Positions 45,362 to 53,000 of a DNA stretch of 64,000 bases are shown piece after piece. The DNA is from Verrucomicrobiota bacterium (GTDB taxonomy: Bacteria; Verrucomicrobiota; Verrucomicrobiia; Opitutales; UBA953), in NCBI GenBank assembly GCA_003569205.1, contig BGOK01000010.1:32042-96041 (forward strand), given 5' to 3'. The translations under genes were made by a program, and so were the position numbers. Below the pieces are notes generated by a model. It did no database searches and was not told where the DNA came from. It saw nothing but the letters and a program-made list of their open reading frames with translations. Positions within the stretch are counted from its first letter, which is position 1; every line of letters starts with the position of its first letter.

Positions 45362-46822
45362 ATGCATCCCTTTGACGCCGTCGAGCATAACTTCCGCCAG
45401 AACCGTCGACAGTTCTTCCGCCAGAACGCCATGGGCCTCGGGGGCATTGCCCTCGGTTCGCTCCTAGGCAAGTCCCTCGCCAGCCAAGCCCAAGCCGCTG
45501 GCCTCCCTGGTGCCCAGCATTTCCCGGCCAAGGCAAAGCGCTGCATCTACCTCTCGATGATTGGCGCGCCGTCTCAATTCGAGATGTTCGACCCGAAGCC
45601 CGAGCTCGAGAAGCGCTTTAACGAGGACCTCCCTCCCTCCATCCGCAATGGTCAGCGTATTACGGGCATGACCTCTGGCCAAGCCCGTTTCCCGGTCGCC
45701 CCTTCGTCGATTGGCTTCAAGCAATACGGTAAAGGCGGCACCTGGATTTCGGATATCCTGCCCTACACGGCTAAGATGGCGGACGACATTTGCGTCATCA
45801 AGACGATGAACACGGAGGCCATCAACCACGAGCCGGCCAATATGCTGTCGTATACCGGCAACATGGTGCCCGGTAAGGCGTCGATGGGCTCTTGGCTTTC
45901 CTACGGCCTCGGCAGCCTGAACGAGGACCTCCCCACCTTCGTCGTCCTCCATGCCCGCCACACCAACCCGGGCGCCAACGTGCAGGCCATCTCTGCCCGT
46001 CTCTGGTCGGCTGGCTTCTTACCGACGCAATACTCGGGCGTCACCTTCCGCTCCGCCGGCGATCCCGTACTCTACCTCCGCGACCCGGAGGGCGTCAGCC
46101 GTGAGACCCGTCGCAAGATGCTCGATGGCTTGAATGAACTCAACGAGTTAACCTACCAGCAGGTCGGCGACCCTGAGACCGCCACCCGCCTCAAGCAGTA
46201 TGAAATGGCCTTCCGCATGCAGGCTTCGGTGCCTGAGCTCGCGGACCTCTCCAAGGAATCGAAGGAGACCTTTGAGCTCTACGGCCCAGACTCCAAGGAC
46301 CGCGGGACCTTCTCGAATAGCTGCCTCACGGCTCGACGACTCGTCGAACGTGGTGTCCGCTTCGTCCAAATCTTCCACCGCGGCTGGGACCAGCACGGCA
46401 ACCTCCCGAACGACATCAAGGCGCAGTGTAAGGACATCGACCAAGGCGCCTGGGCGCTCATCCAGGACCTCAAGCGTCGCGGCATGCTCGACGATACCTT
46501 AGTCGTCTGGGGCGGCGAATTCGGCCGCACCGTCTACTCGCAAGGTGCGCTCACCAAGACTAACTACGGCCGCGACCACCACCCTCGTAATTTTTGTATG
46601 TGGATGGCTGGGGCCGGCGTTAAGGGCGGCATGACCCTCGGCGAAACCGACGAATTCTCCTACAACGTCGTCAAGGACCCCGTCCACGTGCGCGACCTCC
46701 ACGCGACCATCTTCAATCGCTTCGGCATCGACCACGACAAGTTGCTCTTCAAGTACCAAGGCCTCGACCAAAAACTCGTCGGCGTCGTCCCCGCGAAGGT
46801 CATTAAGCAGATACTCACGTAG
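45362..46822 (+). CDS. exported DUF1501 protein (copy 2)
   Basis: 486 residues. The leader has [19 protein letters not shown], a twin-arginine-like signal with a longer n-region. DUF1501 landmarks are all present: [59 protein letters not shown] and [18 protein letters not shown]. Paired with the PSD1 gene 6 bp upstream. Downstream is a repeat-rich gap rather than a conventional terminator. Confidence 0.88.
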   Translation: MHPFDAVEHNFRQNRRQFFRQNAMGLGGIALGSLLGKSLASQAQAAGLPGAQHFPAKAKRCIYLSMIGAPSQFEMFDPKPELEKRFNEDLPPSIRNGQRITGMTSGQARFPVAPSSIGFKQYGKGGTWISDILPYTAKMADDICVIKTMNTEAINHEPANMLSYTGNMVPGKASMGSWLSYGLGSLNEDLPTFVVLHARHTNPGANVQAISARLWSAGFLPTQYSGVTFRSAGDPVLYLRDPEGVSRETRRKMLDGLNELNELTYQQVGDPETATRLKQYEMAFRMQASVPELADLSKESKETFELYGPDSKDRGTFSNSCLTARRLVERGVRFVQIFHRGWDQHGNLPNDIKAQCKDIDQGAWALIQDLKRRGMLDDTLVVWGGEFGRTVYSQGALTKTNYGRDHHPRNFCMWMAGAGVKGGMTLGETDEFSYNVVKDPVHVRDLHATIFNRFGIDHDKLLFKYQGLDQKLVGVVPAKVIKQILT

Positions 46823-47127
46823 TGAGGTAGGATTGGCTCCCTGCATCGGGTAGGGTTGGCACTGCGTGCCAACCTAGCTACCTCGCCTGTATCGGGTAGG
46901 GACGTGGCTTCGTCGCGTCCTCCCTTATGGTAGGGGCGCGACTGCGTCGCGTCCGTTCGCCGATTAATCCGCGAATCGCCTCCCACCGGCTATCCCCATC
47001 TATCGATGGTCAACGGACGCGACGCAGTCGCGCCCCTACCCCCTATCCCCAATCCCCATGTCTCTGCCTACCCCCTATCCCCTACCCCCTATCCCCTCTT
47101 AGGACAGCCCTTACTGCTGTCCCTACC
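46823..47127. repeat. intergenic repeat cluster with GGTAGGG...CCTACC hairpins and C-rich tract
   Basis: This gap holds no gene. It contains several short hairpins: 46849-46882 (stem TTGGCAC-TGC-GTGCCAA), 46895-46925 (GACG..GCTTCG..CGTC, imperfect), the large hairpin 46929-47040 listed separately, and 47101-47127 (GGACAGC...GCTGTCC). Between the last two lies a pyrimidine tract of CCCCTATCCCC-type units (47037-47100). Stem sequences differ but each is flanked by GGTAGGG or CCTACC. Confidence 0.75.
46929..47040. repeat. 112-bp hairpin repeat, copy 1
   Basis: The 29-base arms are perfect complements: the left begins GGTAGGGGCGCGACTGCG and the right ends CAGTCGCGCCCCTACC, around a 54-base loop. 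A second copy in the same orientation is at 48486-48596, on the other side of the Gfo/Idh/MocA gene. Confidence 0.9.
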
Positions 47128-48396
47128 TCACGCCTTCCCTGGGGTCGGTGGGACTTCGGCCGGGAGCTTCACGTTGCCCGCTTCGAAATCCTTCGAGCCA
47201 ATCGCGAACTGGAAGTTGTAGTGCGGCGACTTGTCGTTGGTGAGTAAGTCAGCGAAGCGGACGAGCTCGCCGGTATAGGCGGACATCCGGCCCATGATCA
47301 CGGCGAGGTTAGACTCGGCGATCTGGCGAGCATCATTGAGCGGCTTGCCATTAAAGGCGCTGCGGATGAGGGCCACGTGCTCCTGCACCATGGCATCGCC
47401 CGTATCGAGCTTGATGTCCGGCACCTTGACGTCCTTTTTCGAAAAAAGCTTACCGCCGCCGAAGCAGGAACCCTCGGCTCCCGTGAAGAACTCACCCACG
47501 CGGCTGGCCGTGTCGGTAATCTGTCGGCACTGGCTATGGATATGGACGGCATCACCGAAGTCGAAATCGACGCTAAAGAAGTCGAACATGTTGCCGGAGT
47601 CGCGACGGGCGCGGCCACCGAAGCCGAGGGCACTGACGGGCGGACGGCCCAGGAACCAGATGGCAACGTCGACGTTGTGGATGTGCTGCTCGACGATATG
47701 GTCGCCGGAGAGCTCCGCAAAGTTCACCCAGTTGCGGTTCATGTAGACGCCATCAGCTTCGCCAGCCACCCGACGACGCACCCACGGCACGGTGCCGTTC
47801 CACTGAACGATACCACCACGGATGGCGCCGATGGCACCCGCGTCGATGAGGGCCTTGTTCTTCAAGTACGAGGCGTCGTGACGGCGCTGCGTCCCAGCGA
47901 CGACGGCCAAGCCCTTGGCCTTGGCCTTCTCGCCTGAGGCGATGATGGCGCGGGCACCGACGGGGTCGACGGCGACCGGCTTCTCGACGAAGCAATGCTT
48001 GCCCGCTTCGACCGCAGCGGCGAAATGCACTGGACGGAACACGGGCGGCGTGGCCATGAGCACGAACGCGCAATCCGTTGCCATGACCTTCTGGTAAGCG
48101 TCATAGCCCACGAAGAGCTTCGTCGCGGGCAGTTTGTAGGTTTGGTTGATCTTCTGGATGCGATCTTCGAAAGAATCGGCGAGAGCCACGACCTCAGCCT
48201 CGACACCCAAGATCTTGCACGCCGCGATGAACTGCGAGAGAGCGCCGGTGCCACGACCACCGCAACCGATGAGGGCGACCTTTACCTTAGCGGGTATGGC
48301 CCCTTGAGCGCTCAAGATGCTCGGAGCTGCGGCTAGGGCGAGTCCGCCGAGGGCCATGGTGGTAACGAAGTCGCGACGCTGGATAGGGTGTTCCAT
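47128..48396 (-). CDS. exported Gfo/Idh/MocA-family oxidoreductase
   Basis: 422 residues. The leader QRRDFVTTMALGGLALAAAP is a twin-arginine signal, so the enzyme is exported with its cofactor. KVALIGCGGRGTGALSQF is the NAD(P)-binding loop, and CFVEKPVAVDPVGARA holds the family EKP motif. The second half is the usual alpha/beta domain with YMNRNWVNFAELSGDH and EQHIHNVDVAIWFLG. Members oxidise or epimerise sugars and inositols or hydrolyse glycosides by an NAD-dependent route; the substrate is unknown. The gene stands alone between two direct copies of a 112-bp hairpin repeat. Confidence 0.88.
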   Translation of the reverse strand: MEHPIQRRDFVTTMALGGLALAAAPSILSAQGAIPAKVKVALIGCGGRGTGALSQFIAACKILGVEAEVVALADSFEDRIQKINQTYKLPATKLFVGYDAYQKVMATDCAFVLMATPPVFRPVHFAAAVEAGKHCFVEKPVAVDPVGARAIIASGEKAKAKGLAVVAGTQRRHDASYLKNKALIDAGAIGAIRGGIVQWNGTVPWVRRRVAGEADGVYMNRNWVNFAELSGDHIVEQHIHNVDVAIWFLGRPPVSALGFGGRARRDSGNMFDFFSVDFDFGDAVHIHSQCRQITDTASRVGEFFTGAEGSCFGGGKLFSKKDVKVPDIKLDTGDAMVQEHVALIRSAFNGKPLNDARQIAESNLAVIMGRMSAYTGELVRFADLLTNDKSPHYNFQFAIGSKDFEAGNVKLPAEVPPTPGKA

Positions 48397-48705
48397 ATTT
48401 TGGGATTCTGACTATCCCCGATGACTCTCAACCCTTTTCGGAAATAGGTAGGGGCAGCACCGCGTGCTGCCCTAGTTCTGCATCGGGTAGGGGCGCGACT
48501 GCGTCGCGTCCGTTCGCCGATTAATCCGCGAATCACCGCCCACCGGCTATCCCCACTATCGATGGTCAACGGACGCGACGCAGTCGCGCCCCTACCTATC
48601 CCCCTGTCTCTTTCCCCAACCCCCAACCCCTTTCCCCTATCCCCTATCCCCTTTCCTCCTCTCTCTCCCCTTGTCTCTCCCTCCCCTCCCTGCCTTTCTC
48701 TCGTG
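48397..48705. repeat. intergenic repeat cluster upstream of the CLC gene
   Basis: No gene. It contains a small hairpin at 48447-48474 (GGGCAGCAC-CGC-GTGCTGCCC), the second large hairpin at 48486-48596, and a pyrimidine-only tract from about 48597 to 48702 (CCCCTATCCCC and CCCCAACCCC units) running up to the CLC start codon. A long open frame through this tract (from 48562) is repeat translation, not an N-terminal extension of the CLC protein. Confidence 0.75.
48486..48596. repeat. 111-bp hairpin repeat, copy 2
   Basis: Matches the repeat at 46929-47040 with a few differences in the loop (one base shorter) and identical 29-base arms. Same orientation, so the two copies form direct repeats around the oxidoreductase gene. 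Confidence 0.9.
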
Positions 48706-49929
48706 ATGCCTGAACTGGCCCAGCCCCCATCTCTACCCCGTCTGCTGGGTCGCTGGGGCTTCCTGCTGGTCGCATGCTCCCTTGCCCTTGGCGCGGCTGG
48801 CTCAGCCTTCCTCGGGGGCCTCAGCTGGGCTGGCGCCACCTTTGCCGCACACCCGTGGCTCCTCTGGACCTTGCCATTCATCGGTGCAGCGACCGTCTGG
48901 GCTTACGGCCGTGTTGGGAGGCGCTGCGCGGACGGCACGACCACGCTGCTGTCAGAGATCAAGGACCCGCAGGAAACGTTGCCGGCTTCGATGGCGCCGA
49001 TGATCTTTGGCTTCACCCTGTTCTCGCACCTCGGTGGGGCGTCGGTCGGACGTGAAGGCACGGCCTTGCAGATGGGTGGAGCCATCGCGGACCAATTCTC
49101 GCGGCTCTTCACCCTCTCCAAGGAAGAACGGCGCACCCTGCTCCTCTGCGGCGTAAGCGGTGGCTTTGCGGCCGTCTTCGGCACGCCCCTCGCCGCCGCG
49201 GTCTTCGCTTTGGAATTTATCCGTCGGGCCGAGTTCGGACGCTTCGCGCTTTGCCTCGTCACCGCCTTCGGGGCGGATTGGGTCGGACAGCACCTCTTCG
49301 GGGCTACGCACGCGAACTACCGCTTCCCCGCAGCCGTCGCCCTCACGACCAGCGGACTCCTCTCCGCCGCCGCCCTCGGCCTCGCCTTCGGCCTGATCGG
49401 TTGGCTCTTCGTCCGCACCGTCGATCAAAGCAAGCGCCAGCTAGCGCAGTTCGAACGCCCCTGGATGCCTTACGCCACCATCGTCGTGCTCTCACTCGCC
49501 TTCGCCGCCTTGGCCGCGAGTCACCTCGAAGTCACCGGACTCAGCCTTGGCCTCATCGACAGCGCCCTACGCCAAGCCACCGCCGCGGACGCCTTTGCCT
49601 GGAAGTTCGCGCTCACCGCCCTCTGCCTCATCGCTGGCTTCCGCGGCGGAGAAGTCACCCCTCTCTTCGTCATTGGTGCCTGCCTTGGCTCGACCCTCGC
49701 CGGCTTCACGAGCCTACCTGTCGCCATCGCCGCCGCGCTTGGACTCACCACCCTCTTCGCATCCGCCGGCGCCGTCCCTCTCACCGGACTATTCCTCGCC
49801 CTCGAACTCTTCGGCCCCTCCCTCGCGCCCTACGCCGCCGCCTGCGGCCTCACCGCCTGGCTTGTCGCTCGCGGAGTTAGCAAACTAGGCGCCGGTCGGA
49901 ATAGCCTCTACGCAAACTCAGATAGATAG
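48706..49929 (+). CDS. CLC-family anion channel/antiporter, fluoride-clade-like
   Basis: 407 residues from the ATG at 48706. A polytopic CLC protein with HLGGASVGREGTALQMG (gating Glu at residue 117) and GFRGGEVTPLFVIGACLG (about 312-328). In chloride-type CLCs these read GREGP and GxFAP. The GREGT and GGEVTP wording, and TTTLLSEIKDP in place of GSGIP, match the CLC-F group, which exports fluoride by H+ exchange. The short length without CBS domains also fits. The family is certain and ion choice is inference. No fluoride riboswitch was recognised upstream; that region is a pyrimidine tract and hairpins. Confidence 0.85.
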   Translation: MPELAQPPSLPRLLGRWGFLLVACSLALGAAGSAFLGGLSWAGATFAAHPWLLWTLPFIGAATVWAYGRVGRRCADGTTTLLSEIKDPQETLPASMAPMIFGFTLFSHLGGASVGREGTALQMGGAIADQFSRLFTLSKEERRTLLLCGVSGGFAAVFGTPLAAAVFALEFIRRAEFGRFALCLVTAFGADWVGQHLFGATHANYRFPAAVALTTSGLLSAAALGLAFGLIGWLFVRTVDQSKRQLAQFERPWMPYATIVVLSLAFAALAASHLEVTGLSLGLIDSALRQATAADAFAWKFALTALCLIAGFRGGEVTPLFVIGACLGSTLAGFTSLPVAIAAALGLTTLFASAGAVPLTGLFLALELFGPSLAPYAAACGLTAWLVARGVSKLGAGRNSLYANSDR

Positions 49930-49972
49930 TTCTTCGTGCTCGTCGCGGACGATGCGATGGTCCCCTGTCCTG

Positions 49973-50034
49973 CCGGACGAGGGATACAACTAGGTCGGCA
50001 CGCAGTGCCGACCCTACCTGTGATGCAGGCCGAG
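49973..50034. repeat. 62-bp direct repeat, copy 1, with internal hairpin
   Basis: Starts CCGGACGAGGGATACAAC and ends GCCGAG. It contains the hairpin GTCGGCAC-GCA-GTGCCGAC (49991-50018) framed by TAGG and CCTACC. It recurs at 54751-54812 with one mismatch; the two copies flank the PEP-CTERM gene. Lying between the convergent ends of two genes, the hairpin might also act in transcript ending. Confidence 0.9.
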
Positions 50035-50080
50035 TATACCTAAGATGCAAGTTTAGCATACCTGAGATGCGAACTGAGCC
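50015..50080. repeat. three imperfect 22-bp tandem units
   Basis: Three consecutive 22-base units begin TACCTGTGATGCA, TACCTAAGATGCA and TACCTGAGATGCG. The last abuts the stop codon of the PEP-CTERM gene. Only one unit remains in the relic copy at 54.8 kb. Confidence 0.7.
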
Positions 50081-53000
50081 TAGCTCTTCTTCTGCCGCCG
50101 GCGACGCACTGCCGCTAACGCGAGCGCCATCGCCCCGAGGCCGAGGCCATAGGTCGAGGGTTCTGGGACGGCGGCGAAGTTGAGCATGACATCCTCTCCG
50201 TTCTGACTGAGGGTGAAGCTGCCTCCAGCGGTGCTGAAGGGGTTACTACCACTGTCCAGCCAGTTGACCGTGTTGAGGTTGAGGTTGGCGATGTTCGTGG
50301 TAATTCCGGCCACGTCATAGAGTAACCAGCTTTGGTTAGCGTCCCAGAGGGAATCACTCCAGAGGACAGTACTGCCCGCCCCATTGAAGCTCAGATTGAT
50401 GATGGTCGTGTGGGTGAAGTCGAGGTTACCGCCCACGATGATCTGATCGAAGTTTGCGGTCGGGTTCGCTCCGACCGTGGTCGTGTTACTAGCGAGTTCC
50501 CAGTTCACGGTCGGATCAGGGGTGCCAGCATCCACGTAGGAAAGGTTGCTGGTGAAGGTCTGGATGCCGGGGGAGTTGCCAGGGGAGTGGATGCCGCTGA
50601 TGGTGGTGTTGCCACCCACGGTGCCCGTGCCGCCGAGGGTGCCGTTGAGACCGACGGTGACGGCGCTGGCGTTGCTGGTGGAGCCGTTGATGATGAGGGT
50701 GCCCGCGGAGACGTTGGTCGCTCCGGTGTAGATGTTGCTTACGCTCAGCACCAGCGTGCCGGTGCCGACCTTGGTCAGGCCGAAGCTACCGCCATCTTGG
50801 TAGAAACCGGATATGGTCAACGTGTCGGCGTCGACGCCGACGACTATGTTCGTGCGGAGCGCGAAACCTGCACCGCCACCGGGACTGTTGGTCAGGGCGT
50901 TATTGCCAGAGAGGCTGCGGATGGCGCCGAGGCCACCGACGCCGGCGCCCCAGACGTGAAAGTGCTCGTCGAGGCTGACCCCACCCTGCAGGGCGAGCGT
51001 CGCGCCGTCGCGGATGTAGCTCATGGTCAACCCGGAGTGGCCGCCGGCGCCGATGGCCGTATTGCTAGCCGCGATCAAGGTACCGGCGGCAATATCGGTG
51101 ACGCCGTCGTAGCTGTTGGCGCCCGCGAGTACCAAGGTGCCGCCGCCGTTTTTGACAAAGCCACCCCGACCGGCGGAGCTGAAATCGCCGCGCTTGAGCA
51201 CGTTAGTCAGGTCAAGCTGGCTACCGGAGTCGACCGTGATGCTGTTGTTGTTCCCGTTCAGGCCGATACTCACGCCGATGGTCGAGACCACGCCACCGCC
51301 GGCCGTGATCTGCTCATTGCCGTTAAACAGGAAAAGCGCACCGCGCGTGTCGTCATTCGCACCGCCCGTGACGGAGCCGCCGCCGAGGAAGAAGTTGGTG
51401 ATGCCGTTGGCAAACCCGTTCGTCGGGTCCATATAAAGCACCGCGCCAGCGTTCAGGGTCACGGAGGCCACATTGCGCGACGGTTCGCCGTACCCGTTGA
51501 TTCCGCAGAAGACCCATTGGTCGTTGGCGTAAAGCGTGGCCCCGTTATTCACGATGACCGCGCCAGAGCCCAGGGTGTTACGGGCGGCTTGGAGGGTGCC
51601 CGCGTTGAGGATGAGGCCACCCGTGAAGGGGTTGTTCCCGGCAAGCACCAATGTACCGCTACCTGATTTCCTGAGGGACCCGGTGCCGGAAATCGCGTAA
51701 CTGGCGGTCGTCGTACCGACCACGCTGAAGTCGGTGGTGGCATTGTTTATCAATCCCCCATTCCGCAGCAACCCGACACCATCGTTTTCGAGGATGAGTA
51801 GGCCGGCGTTGACCGTGAGGCGGCCGATATCATTGACTCCGCTAATCTTCATGGTGCCGGCGCCGGCCTTCGTGGCATAGCCCCATGAATTATTATTATA
51901 GTGGCTGATTTTACCGGAGATCAGCAAGTCGACGCCGCTACCACCGTCGACATCAGCGATGGTGAAGACACGGTCTTCGTTGAAGCCGACGCGGACGTCG
52001 GCCGAGATCGTGGACAGCACGGTGCCACCGATGGTCACGTCGCCACGGAGCAGATAGTTGCCGAGATCCCAAGCCGGGATGTTCGTCGCGGCGAGTTCGC
52101 CGCCCGTGATTGTAAGGGCGCCCAAGGAGAGCGAGTTGCCATTCGTGGTGGCGTTGACGAGCCGCCCGGCGGCCGCGATGACGACCGCGCTACCGCCAGC
52201 CAAGGAGCCGCCGCCCCCGTTGCCGATCTGCAGGGTGCCGCGATTGATGGTTGTACCGCCTGTGTAAGCGTTGTTCGCGGTGAGTACCAGCGTGCCGGTG
52301 CCGACCTTAGTCAGGCCGAAGCTGCCGCCGGACTCATAGAACCCGGTCACGGTGAGGGTGTCGGCATCCACACCGACAACAGTGTTGGAACGCAAGGCGA
52401 AGCCGTTGCCGTTATTACCCCCGATCGTCAGGGCGTTATTGCCGGAGAGGCTGCGGATAGCGCCGAGGCCACCGACGCCGGCGCCCCAGACATGCATGTG
52501 CTCATCAAGGCTGATGCCACCGCGCAGGGCGAGCGTGGCTCCGTCGAGGACGTAGGTCATCGTGGTTCCGTCCCACCCGCCGACGCCGAGGGAGGTGCTG
52601 TTCGTAACTAACAATACTCCCGCGTTAATGTTCGTGACGCCCAAGTAATTTCCAGCCCCAGCGAGTACCCAAGTTCCGGTACCTTCTTTGCTCACGTTAA
52701 TGGTCGTGGCGCCGGGTAAATCGTTAATGCCCGCCGTCAGGGTATTCTCCCCCGTGTTAATTCCTGTCAAAGTAAGCGTTCGTACGCCGGGGGCCTCCCA
52801 CCAGTTGGGCATCGATGCACGGGTGAACGACAGGGTCGCCGATGGGACACTGCCCGAGGCGTCGATGGTGCCGCCGCCACCCGCCGTGCTCAGGCGGATT
52901 GCCCGATTGGTCGTCTGGGTCATCGAGCCCGCATACCTCAAGGCGCCGCCGCGAAAGAGTAGCCCGATACTATCACCGCCGGGGTCGCCCGTGCCGACCC

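Noticed and set aside
48562..48705. 48-codon N-terminal extension of the CLC protein
   Set aside because: It is translation of the hairpin repeat and pyrimidine tract; the ATG at 48706 begins a normal CLC N-terminus.
46823..48705. Insertion sequence around the oxidoreductase
   Set aside because: Repeats are direct hairpins, with no transposase and no target-site duplication visible; kept as repeats only.
50015..50080. CRISPR-like array from the 22-bp tandem units
   Set aside because: Units are contiguous with no spacers, only three, and imperfect; no cas genes are present.
50332..51666. 444-codon plus-strand frame opposite the PEP-CTERM gene
   Set aside because: It is the mirror of a repetitive Gly/Thr/Val-rich coding sequence; no signal or motif of its own.
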